NCBI GenBank assembly: GCA_963971225.1
Contig: OZ020267.1
Location: 2,728,001 to 2,792,000 of the forward strand
Length of the DNA stretch: 64,000 nucleotides
Source of the DNA: Melieria omissa
Taxonomy: Eukaryota > Arthropoda > Insecta > Diptera > Ulidiidae
Reading direction: 5' to 3'
Part shown: in pieces, positions 11,390 to 23,149 of the stretch
Layout: every line of letters starts with the position of its first letter
How positions within the stretch are numbered: the stretch's first letter is position 1
The notes under the pieces: model-generated
The model's database searches: none
The model's input: only the letters and a program-made list of their open reading frames with translations
What the model was told of the DNA's origin: nothing
Made by a program: the position numbers and the translations under genes

Positions 11390-14300
11390 TATTAGGTCAG
11401 TTTTAGTTAGGCCCTCACCAGACGTTGAAGCCATCAGCTCAGAGTGTTTACATTAACTTAATTGGATCCTTCGATTAAGACAGTAAGTGACATCGACTTG
11501 AAACGTGGATTCAAGAATATCAACTCAAGCCCCCTCCAATTGGAACTAATCAAACGAATCCATCTGGGCATTTCTATCAAAGATCCTATGACCTATAAAG
11601 TCCATATGTCACATTCCATAATCATTACATGACAAGGAAGTTTCTCTCCACCATTCAATCACTTCGTCCGCGAGTGTGCGCCCAACATGCTCCGAGATAT
11701 TTCACAGAGCCCCGGTTCACTCGAAAACCTACCATTTTCCAATTAAAATCAAACAACATTTTGCTTTTATATTTTTGTGTTTTCTATTTTCTTAACATTC
11801 TCTTATTTTCTGCTTGCAAAACTAAATAATTTCTTAGCGTTTTTGCTCTCTCCATTACTCCGTGTTTATCCGGATTCTCATTAGAGTTCGACTGCATGCA
11901 TGGATTAGTACGAATTTGTGTGTGTTTGTTTCTAGCTGTTTGAGTGTGCGACGGAGTTGTGTCATTCGTGTCCTTCGGCGCTGGCCGTTCGTGTTTGTTT
12001 TGCCATTGCTGCGTTGGCGTGTCAGCCGAGTGTAGATTGAATGCATTTTGTTTATTGTTGCTATGTACAATATTTCTATGCACAGTGCAGTGATGATTTG
12101 TAGATTTCATAAAAAACGGTAACGTACGTAACTTTAGGTTTAACAATTGCAAACGAAACTCGGTAAGTGGTTGCAATTCGCAGTTGTCGCTCTTCCGGCG
12201 CCCATCCGGCGACTATCGTTAGCGCGTAACTATGACATATGGTATGGTTACGGTTATTAATCTTATTACTTGCATTATAAAACTAGACTACTATTCAGTT
12301 TCGTGTGCGCAAATTTTACTATTTCGCGCACTCGCCTGCGATTAATTCGATTAGCTCGCAAGGCGGAGGCAAACGCTCGTATCGCTCTGCCTGGGAGACA
12401 GCACGACGGGCCGCAGCAGGGGTTGGCAGATGAACAAATCTCCTTTGCTTTTGCATTTCGTTCTACGAACTCTTACATTACAGTTAGTTATTGATTAGTT
12501 ATTGCTATGGGTTGCTCTGCGACAGAGTCAGCGGTGCGCTGGACGAGAATTCGGATGTTGGCTTTTAAGTTCAAACGGCCGCTGTGTGCCGCAACCAAGG
12601 GGGGGCGGGGACTCGGAAGTCGAGAGGGCACAAGAACCTGTGGCATTCTTTGTGAGCTGTACATTTCTGCCAATCGAAGTCAACTGAATTTGAGGTAGTT
12701 TTAGACTAATCAACAGCGAGTACACACAAGGAGGTTTGAAATGAAATGCCTCCAACAGGCAGTGCAACAGTTCTTCCTCGACCGCAAGCAGCAATGCCGC
12801 AAAATGTTGCCTTATGTAAACAAATCGAAGAACACAAAAAAATGGAAATGCATTAAATCAATTCGCCCTTTCCTCTTGCGCAGTGTGGCGCTGCCATGAA
12901 ACAGGAAGCAAATAAAAATCAACATTCTCACTTTATTGTAGAAGTTTCCACGTTATGTATTCATTTTGTTTTTTTTTTCTTTTTATAAACGGTTAGTTCT
13001 CTTTACACACACATGCTCAGTTCTCTCAGTTCGCTATTGTTTCGTTACGTGCCGTCTCGTCGCGATCCGTTCCGTTCCGTTCGGTTCGTTCGGATTGAAT
13101 ACATTAGCATTTGGGCTGGACAGGTTTCGGAGTACGATAATCATAACTTGTCTACTAAGAAGCACTGCGTTTGAGTAAATTATATTATTCATTATAATTA
13201 GAATGGTGGTAATAATAGCTATAGTAATAATAATGACCTTACAACTAAAACATTTCATACTTTATACTTCATGTTTCATAAGTATGCGGTATTTGTTTCT
13301 CGTTTGATTTCCTCTGGTTTTGATATCATTGTTTTAAACGCGATGCCTAAATGTACATACAGCTTAGAGATAACGCAAACTATTTATATTATTTATAAAA
13401 GAAAAGCGCACGAGGGAGCAACGGACAAGTGGTAGCAAAACACAATTTGCCTCTTTCTTGCTCGCACTTGGTGTGCGTGTGTGTGACTTGATGCGTTTGC
13501 TCTTCGTGCGTCCAACGCTCTAACCTAGTAATTTTTGATTCTTTTCCACTGCATACGCGCACCAGTCATTGCGCTGGCCTTGTTCGATTCAGTTTATGGG
13601 CGGTGAAAAGTTGAAAAGGCTCGCACGGCCATACGTGAATGAGGTGTATACGAAACGTGTGCAGCCCGAAAAGATTAAATACACAAACTAAATCGAAGCT
13701 TAAAGGTAAACAGTAGAGCACTCTTCTTCTGTGTAGTTTGTTTTTGCTTTTTTACTGCATTACGGGGTATAGATTCTTAATAAAATTAGAGCTTCCGCAA
13801 TTTTAGTGCTCGTTTTCATCTTCAGACAATTCTTCGCTCTTCCATGTAAAAGATGAGCATTCTTTTTTGAAAATGAGATACAGTCAAAACCGTATATATA
13901 TAACCAACGGCAAAATAACAAACAATCTTCATGCCGTTTATAGCAAAATATTGCCTAAAAGTAACAATTTATCTGCGGTCAAAACATGCATGCGTTTTCT
14001 AGCCACATCTCTTTCACACCGATCATTAAAAAAAGTACAAAATGTTATAGAATTTAGCTCATATGGTCACAAATGTCTTGGTTTACGCTTTCACAAGTAC
14101 AACAATTTTTACGCCTGCTTAAGTCGGTGCCGCAAAAAAATAGTTAATAGAAACAACTTGTGGCAAGTGACCGTGGAAATGTGTTATCTATTCAAATATG
14201 GATTCCCGAGGGCAGTTCATATAAGTAAAATCAATTCGGAACCTTATACAAGTTGAACTGGTTATGGCCAAACACATTCCATTACCAAAGTATTTACATT

Positions 14301-15351
14301 CAAAAATTTATGAAATTTACAGAAAATTGCATTCTTCAAATGCCGTTTCCATCGGTTTTGACTGCATAAATGACGCATAATTTTTTGTTTCGTGACGTAA
14401 GTTACTTCTCATTGCGTACACGAAGTTTTACGTTAGAAATAGAGAATATGTATACAGCATCTTTCAGTTTCTTTACAAAATTCCGTCTACAGATTCTGTG
14501 GAATGAAGATGTTTACAGCTAAGGACAGGTTTGCAGAACATTATGAAATATTATAAACAGAGTTATGGTCATTGGCATGCATAGCCATTTATGTGTTCAA
14601 GTGTTTCATTACATTTTACGAGTTAGTTGAGTTGCATTGAGTTTAGTTCCCATTTGAAAAATGTTGCTTTGTTTTTGAGTTTTGCGCACTAAAAAAACAT
14701 AGTCATTATCGTTAACAATTTTCGTTTTATTACATATAAGGAAATAATTTACTGCATAAATAATTATTATTCTTACTCATTTTCTCATTAATATTACAAA
14801 AAAAAAAAATAAACGCGACCTATTCGCTTCTAAAAAGTATTTTATAAAAGTACTCGCTTAACAAGGACCGTAGAAAGCTTTAACTATGGCAATAGCATAT
14901 GATGGAGGTGTGGCGGAAAGACGGTACGAGGATGACTCTCGGTATAAGGTATGGGATCGCGCTGTATCGTCCGTGCAAAAGTCAAGAATTTATGCCAAAC
15001 GGTAGGAGGGGATGTGGTGGAGAGGAGTGGGGAAAATACATAGATGGATGCGGAAGAAAACATAGTTCATAGCGCCACCTATGTATGCACAAGCACGTAG
15101 TTTGTATGTAAATCTAAATTGTACAAAACTTAACCGAGTCGAGAATTCAGATAGTTGGGCATGACGCGGCGATTTCTGGAGTGGGACGGGATGGGTTGCA
15201 GCGGGGATAATTATAAGTGCAGGAGGAGTAGCCGATTGTAACTGTAGTAATAGTTGTAGTTATTGTTGTAGTAGTAGTGATAGCAATAGCAGTAGGCGTT
15301 AAGTTTAAAATTAACCATAATTATCGGTAGATCAATGAACGGGGGTGTTGG
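11390..15351. other. Probable long twins 3'UTR and intergenic DNA
   Basis: Nearly 4 kb downstream of the twins stop codon with no convincing exon. It is AT-rich with simple-sequence patches, for example GTTCCGTTCCGTTCGGTTCG near 13068 and a TAGT/TAG triplet-rich stretch at 15240-15298. Part is probably the twins 3'UTR, but which of several minus-strand AATAAA hexamers is used cannot be decided from sequence. Confidence 0.4.
15240..15298. repeat. GTA/ATA trinucleotide-rich tract
   Basis: Impure triplet repeat (GTAGTAATAGTTGTAGTTAT...), about 60 bp, just past the twins stop codon and therefore probably in its 3'UTR. Confidence 0.7.
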
Positions 15352-18300
15352 CTAAAATTTATCCTGAAATATAAACAGATTGTTGGTGGCCGCCACGGCG
15401 ATGACGTTCTCTTGCGGATGCCAGGCGGTGTGCAGTATTTTCTTGTTGAAGTCGAGGCAGTCGACGCTGATCTCGTCTTTTTTCCGTTTGCCGCCGGTGC
15501 AAACTTTACGCGGCTTCAGTACCGTTTTTGGTTTGATTATGTCGCGCGACGCTTCCAGTGTGACGTCCTTTTTCGTGTTGCGGTCGAACACTCTGAAGAA
15601 GTTGTTGTAGCTGCCCGTCATTATGGAAGTGTCTTTGCCATTCCAACAGCACTCGAATTTGTCGAAAATGCAATCGTTCTCATACAGCGAGCACAGTTTA
15701 GCACGTAAATAGTCGTGAACCTGTATGAAAAAAACATGCATAAGTGGTCCAAAGCAGAAAAGTTATGGCCATTGTACTCACCGGATACGTTTCGATTGGC
15801 TTCGTCTCCATGTGCAAATCCCAGACTTTAATACTTAAATAATCTCTAGAGATCATGTAACGTCCCGAGTTGCTCAGCTTCACGTCGCTGATCGAGCTGA
15901 TAATCTCGCTGAAGAAACTGCGATTCGTTGGATTCTCCGGCTCCTCGAACTGCTTGCTATGCCTGTCGCACAGCGCCGACGACCGCATATCACATAAACG
16001 AATTGTGCCCTTGGAGCTCGAGTACACGAACACATTACATTCGGTCGGATGGAATTCGGCCGCCGTAATCACCTCCGTGAGCTCCTCCATATTGGTTGGT
16101 TTGATGTCGACAATATTGAAACTCTGATCGGTCACCTCCAGATGCCACAGATTAACGCGCAGATCGTCGGCAGACAAGTAAGTCTCTTGGTCAGAATTAA
16201 CACTAATTGAATTGATGTGATAGGTGTGTGCATTGGCGAAGATGCGGCGCGGCGACGCCTCGACCATCAGCGGGATGTGCTTCACTGAAGGAACTTTTAA
16301 GGCGGTTACGTTTTGCGGGTCCTTGGCCAGGCCTGTCTCCTCCTTCGTGTTGTAGCCCTCGAACACCTTGTCGCGTTCGCTAACCTTCCACAATTTCACC
16401 GTCTTGTCGTTGGTCGAGAGCAGGAAGTGGGCGGGATTCTTTCGTCGCAGCCATCGGATCTTGTTGATCTTCTCCTCGATCTCCAATGACTTTAGGTAGT
16501 CGAACTCGGGCTCGTGCGACTGGAATGTCGAATAGACATTGTATTCCCCACGACGCGGTATGGCGGCCATCGATGCGGGATCACGCTGTCAATTACAAAT
16601 TCAAATCACCGTTTTACCATTGCTCCATTCAAACGACTGCAGCCGAGATGGGCACTCACCTGAAAGATGACAACACGGCCGCCCTTGTCGCCTGTGGCCA
16701 GCAGTTCGCCATCGTGATTGAACTCAACACAAGATATGATATCCGCATCGGTGACATCATCGTCTAAGGCGCCTTTTATCTGTGAGAAGCACCAGGACGC
16801 TTCTCCATTACCTGAAATAGACAACACGAAATGTATTAGCTACCGAAACGAAACTCTTTCGAAAACTTGTAAAGTATGTAGTTTTGTAAGTATGAAATTG
16901 AAATTGGCAGTTGTGGATTGTTGCATTACAAACAACGTCGACGCCCAATGATCGATGGACAGGCAGATGGGTAGATGCGTAAGGCAAAAGCCAACAAACA
17001 CATTTTTATTAGGTCGCCGCACAAAGCAGATCGCTATTTGCAAAGCAATTAGCAAGTAATAAAACTTTTCTACGACGACGATTACTCTCTTTCCTACTTC
17101 TCCCTCCACCGGACGCACGGTTGTGTGTGCACCGTTTGCACGACTCAGTACTTGAAAAGCAGCGACGACAATGACTTGCTTACTTGCTTATAAGAGGGCG
17201 ACGCGCGGCTGGGGAATATCCGCGAACCACAGCAGAAGACAAAAACCCCAAATCAAATGCAATACGTACAAACGATAAATGGACGGCGGTATGCCGTGTC
17301 GAGCGCAACTGGCAACGGGCAACTTTGTTTCGCGTGCGGTGCTGTCTGCTGCGTTTTTTAAATTTTGTTTTCATATTATTGGGTATTGAGAAATCGGAAA
17401 CGTCACAAATGCCTAAATTTGTTTTTACCACTGAACAAATCGATCGATTGGACTCGACGGCAAAGAAAGTGTCCAAAAGTTATGTGACCGTCTGCTCGAC
17501 TTTGAATATTCTTTGATTATTTTAATTAAAATTAATATTGGCGGCATTCACGATCTAAGGCTTATTATCTCAACAATAACCCAGGAAGTAGATTTTTGGT
17601 ATAACTTTAGAAGACCTAAGTACAATTGTGGACCACAGATGCTTCACCGCGAGAAAGATTGTTCACCATCTTGAGAATCGCGGGTGAATGTATTATTTTG
17701 CCAAGCCAGTAGCTGCGTATTGTGAATATCGCCATCGACCTCACTAAGCAGAACATGCAGTTAAAGTCAACATGTGCGCCAATAGACTGTCGTTGAAAAT
17801 CAGCCAAGAACGGCGTCACGATGAGCCACAGTTGTCTCATGGATTTGAAGGATTCCTGCAAAAATTGGCTAGCAGACAGACAGACAAGCGCCGCGTCGCA
17901 GCATGGAGCAGCCACAATGCCCCAACAACGTAACGCGTACGTCCACTTATCCTTCGGCTGTAAAGTGGAGTGACGCAATGCCTGCGGCACGTCGCTTTTC
18001 GGCAATGCCAGTGCGCACGAACGCAGCGGAGAGCAAGGAGCCGAGTGCAGAACTGATGACGTTCTGCCGGCATTCAGTATGACGTTGTGTCCATTTCCTC
18101 GAAAGCTTTTGTTGTTCTTTGCTGGTTTGCTTGCTTTGGCCAAAATAGAAAACGGAAATTGGTTTCGTGTAGAACCACATGCACACTTTTAGCTATGAAA
18201 AGTCCAATTTTCTTGTTTCCTTTTGCGAATTTCGCTGTCTCTTTTGCTTTTGAAATATTCATAAAAACACGAGAATACATTTAGCCATGTCGACATGCAA

Positions 18301-21300
18301 CACTCGCACGCACCGACATACTCGAATATATCCGTTTCCTGACCTCATTCGGCCTCTTGGTTGTTTTGCCGATGCAATAATTTGCCTGATCGACGTCATC
18401 AATAGATTGAATTTGTCAGCTCTCTCGCCGAATGCCGGACACACTTATCACCTCACAGCTCATACGTCGTTTGTCCGCACCTCGACTAGAGCAAAGCCTG
18501 TGGTCAGTGGCCAATAGAGTGAAACAGTGGGAGGGCACACTGTTTCACTCTATTGGCCACTTTTCGCAGGCACTTTTGGTTTGTTGCGCAGCAGAGAACT
18601 GCAACACTTCACACTGTTCTACAGTAGCGTAGGTCAGTCGCCAACAAGAACGACTGTTTTGGTCAGGCAAGGCCGACCCAATAATAGTAATGAGGGACCA
18701 CACAACACCTATTACAATTTAGTAAGATTTAAAGAATCATTTGGGTCAATATTCAAATAGTATGAAAGCTGTCTCTCCCATTCTCTCATCGGTTCTTGGT
18801 TATATTTTCAGTACAATCTAAGGACACCAAGGTGCATTTCAAAAGGAGTTCTTTGTACTTTCGAAAGATATCTCATAATAAAATTAAAATTATGTTCCAA
18901 AACTAAGGTGTTGACACCTAGATTCCTGTAAATTGTGCAGTGACATACGTTTTGTATTGATTTGTTTTAAATAAAATGTTGAAATTTTAAGGTGAATTTT
19001 TCACAATTTTTTTTAATTATTCCAAGTATTTACAATGATTGAGACAGAAACGTGTACATTGGCTCGATTCTTTATCGCTGGATGCGACTGTGGTTTCTCA
19101 CTGCAGTCTCAATAATCGCGTCCTGGATTGTTGACGTTTTTTGTTTTCGTGTCGTTGGCGTTGGCGTTGACGTTGACGAATTTTCGGTTGCTCCATGAAA
19201 TCATAATAATACACCGCTATATTTAGCAGTAAGCGCGCTGCTGCTACGAACGGCGGCAGAGCGTTTTGGTGATTCAGTTTGGCTTTAGTCATGTGTAATA
19301 GTTGGGTGGTGGACTATTTACAAATCATTTAAGTAAATAGAGAAAATCATTGATTATTTTGCAGTATCATCCAAAAAATATATAAGCGCCAAGTACTCCC
19401 TTCAATTGAAGTCGCCTGATTTCGTCCAACTTGTGGCAACAACACGGCGCTGCCACTTTATGTGCTCCTGAAGTAGATGCATATCCGACTATTAGATGTC
19501 AACGCAAAATCATCAAATACCGATTTATCATACGTTCAACTAAAGATAGTCATGCACAGTGGGATAGAGACAGAGTCACACAGAGACAGAGAGAGAGAGG
19601 TGTTGGAATGCACAGTGCGAGTGCACCAATTGCAGTGAAATAACGATTTGAACAAACAAATTCAAAAAATTAGCAACAAATTAAAGCTGACACGGCCGCT
19701 GCAACAACAACAGCAGCAGCAACGAGTGTCTTTTCCGGGTCAAGGCGTTGCACGCCATGCAACACACTTCACCACTCCACACTATCAGAACACTGTTCCA
19801 AGCGCAAGCTGACCATACGCTTCTGTTTCATTTCACTTCAAACATATATTTGTGTTTAAAATTGTTCATTATGTTGCGTACGAGTACGAGTTTGATGGAA
19901 TATAATCGATATATTTACAGGGTTTTTTTTGTATATTTTTTAATATTTGCTGTTCAGTTATCATACTTTTGCAATAAAATCCAATGCTATAAGTATTAAT
20001 GCAGTGGGCTTCAGATTTATTAAATTCATCCTTCCATTTGTCATTCTATGTTATCCTGGAATTCTAATAGAAATAGATTTGGTAAACATTGCGAATGTTG
20101 GATTAGCATTCTATTCTATTCTGCTCCACGATTCGTCTGGTCACTTCAGGCATGCAGCAGCACCGTCGCCACTTGTAAGCCGGAGTGCAACTGTGACGCC
20201 ACAAACGAGTTTTTGCTTTCTAGCCGTTTTTATCATTTTTATTTTTATGTGTTGTTTTGTTTTTGTCTGACTTTATAACTCATTTGTGCCTATTACTGGT
20301 GCTGGGAAAGCATTATATAAGCAATGACAGCACTCTGTGCGCCGGCAAACGCTTAGCCAGTGACAGCTAGCGTTGCAGTGCCGCAGCAATTGACGGAACG
20401 TTCTGGCAGCTGCCTCGCATTTTCAAGTCAAACAGGGCTCGACGACTGCACTCGTAATAATGACGGCACGTTTTATGATACAGAAAGTAGCTTAAGTAAG
20501 CTTGTAATCCCTCTTGTCAACGAGTTTAAGTGGGAACGAACAATTTGATTTATTATCTTAGAAACGATAAACTGGGAATTTGTTTGAAAGTGTCAAAAAT
20601 TGCACATTATATACATATACATATGTAGTACATACAAATTTTAAGCAGTTTTAAGTAGTTGAGCATCAAGTAATCCACGACTATTTTATGATTGATCTGA
20701 AATGTGTTTTGTCGAATTTCTTACCGCACAAATTTTAGTGAATAACTAATGTTATGTCAACTGGGAGCAGGTCTTTTATCAATCAAATACGGTCTCTGAC
20801 CATCTGATATAGCAGCCATGATTGAGGGGCATATTTCTAATGAAATTTCAAAACACCTCTAAAAAGCTATGTGTACATGAAATTAACTGTAGCAGAGTTT
20901 AACTGACAATTTTAATAAACTGTAGCAATTAAAACAACGCCCCAGCGATGAGAAGAGAACCCGTACAACCCGTAAATCTTATTTTGACGTATGGTTTGTG
21001 CTTTAAATAGCTGCGAAAAATGATACCAGCGATGCCAACACGAAAAAAGCACACAACGCACAACTTGAGTACATATGTATAAATAAACACACAAATGTTC
21101 ACATGAAACATTGCGCTGCGAAATTAAAACTAAAATCGCAGCGAAAGCAACGACCAACTAAATGAAAATTAAATAGAAACAATAGGAAGCGAAAAATATA
21201 TGAGAAAACATTGAAATATGTTGTATGACAGACCGCATTCGAATCTACATCCGTTCGAGTCCACCAGGGGAACATATTAGAGAAAAGTAATAAATAAATT

Positions 21301-23149
21301 TAGATTGAAAAACACAATCAGACGGACAGACAGGCGGGCAGAGGAAAAACACAAACACGGCATAAAAGCGCAGCAAATATTGACACAATTATTTATCGTC
21401 GACACGCGATGTTCGGCGTAGATTGCGACTGTGTTCTAACGCCTCGCTGGTCGAGCGAGCAGCTGATACAATGCTGTCGGCATGCACACACATACCGACA
21501 CAGCGCCGCCCACCGGCACTTGCAGCGACGTCTGCTGACGTCGCTACCTGCGCAGTCTCCTGCACGGAATCAAAGAATTCCAGAAATCTACCGTAGGTAG
21601 CGCGAGAGCTGAGCAGGTGATAACGCATGCACTGAGAGCGAACGCGATGATCGTCTCTCTGTCTTCCTGTCGTCGCATTCTGCTCTTGAATGCAGCTGAT
21701 TCGGCTGCGCCAGCTTCCACTCGCCATACAGGTCAGACAGACTTTGCACTCACTGTTGTCATTGCCATTGTGGTTATTGTAGTGCGAGACAAGAACGTTT
21801 TTGCCTCGTTCTACGCTACAACTGTTTGCACAATTGCTTATGATTTAATTGTAGTCACATTTTTATTGTAAACAAAGTGCGATATGCCTCGACAAAGCAG
21901 CGCCGGGCCAGGCGGTCGAGAGCAAGGTGTGTGCGACGTTTGCGCTCGCTAGTAGGAAGGTTCTAATAAAATTATCATCTACTGATTACCGCACAGCCCA
22001 CGACAGCACAGACGCACCAACTGGCACTGGCCAGATAAGAGCGCGAAGTACGCCGAGCTTGCGGGGTGGCAATTGCAGCAACAACAATCTGTTCTGTGCC
22101 TAGGCACAAAGCAATCGCCGATCGAATGCAATAACAACAATCGAAATCAATTTGATATGGCCAAGGACGGATCTTAAAATGGAATTCCACGCGTACAGAG
22201 GGTAATGACTGCATCGATTAATGTGCGAGCAATGAATGTAGTTTCTTTTGCAACGTAATTTGCTGTAAATGTTATCTGACCAGTGACATTCTGAATTCCA
22301 ATTCTTGCTCTTGCGTTGCACACCCACTCTGCCATCTATTCTTCTGCCTTTTTCCACATATTTCTCAGAAAGCGGAGGTAATAAACTCCATTAAATTCAA
22401 TACTACAAACGACAAATGTTTTCTCGGTAAGAAATATTATTTTGTATCTTGTGGGGCACATAGGAGTTCTACTCTCCGGTCTGCTCGAAATCGGGTTAAA
22501 ACTGTGTCTGTTTGAGTCCCGCCAAGTAGGTCACACTTGAAAATGGAACAGACAGAACGGTTCGGTGGTGACACTGGAGAAATTATGGGGATTCTCTTGC
22601 AAGTTCAGGAATCAAGCAGACGCGATTTGGACACATTTCCCAGCAGCATTTTTTGCTCAGGGGTCATTCTGCCTGTCAATCTACTATAAGTGACAAAGAA
22701 AATTGCCGAAAGCAACACGCATCCAACTGCTGTCTGATGCAACTTTTCCATGTTGAAGCGGCCAAATGTTTAAGGCAAGCTGAGAAATATTCCTAATCGC
22801 TCGCTTGTTTTCTTGGACACTCATTTTCTCTACATTCGGGTGACGCGTATTTCCTTCGCGCAACTCGGTCAAGTGTTTAATCTGGACTCTGTGGCGCCAT
22901 TGTGCCAGCAGAGCTATGGGGAAAAATGCATAGTCGTCCTCGGCGCATGCTTCTCGCATCGACTACAATGCAACTGCAAAGCTGCCTTTCAGTTTCAGCA
23001 ATAGGCGCCCACCAAGCCAACCATAAAATAAATGCGAGTCATTTAGAATGAAACTAAACTTAAAATCTATACAAATGCGACTCAACGCTGTTCTATACGC
23101 AACCCAAGCAACAACAATTGTGGGCGCAGAGGGGGAACTCACCGGCCAT
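15352..23149 (-). CDS. tws: PP2A B55 (twins), short isoform from alternative first exon
   Basis: A second start feeds the same three downstream exons. At 23149-23143 the minus strand reads ATG GCC G followed by the donor GTGAGTT. Joined to GT AAT GGA GAA at 16811, this gives [11 protein letters not shown], the standard B55 N-terminus also seen in vertebrates (MAG...). Coding length is 7+152+804+369 = 1332 bases, 443 residues, the known size of the fly short form. Only seven coding bases are in this exon, so a gene finder would miss it. Its 5'UTR and promoter should lie upstream, between about 23.2 and 26 kb; I could not fix the transcription start. Confidence 0.85.

Larger units (their letters stand above)
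16812..23142. other. twins intron, proximal part
   Basis: About 6.3 kb of intron between the shared exon 2 and the short-form first exon. It contains a perfect 24-bp hairpin (18506-18561), a hexamer repeat near 19150, a GA-rich patch near 19560-19600 and several chance open frames, the longest 175 codons on minus at 17616-18143. No recognisable gene or transposon end was found. Confidence 0.5.

Noticed and set aside
11784..12176. 130-codon minus-strand frame
   Set aside because: Asn/Thr/Gln-rich low-complexity peptide typical of UTR sequence; probably twins 3'UTR.
15412..15708. 98-codon plus-strand frame
   Set aside because: Antisense shadow of the conserved twins C-terminal exon.
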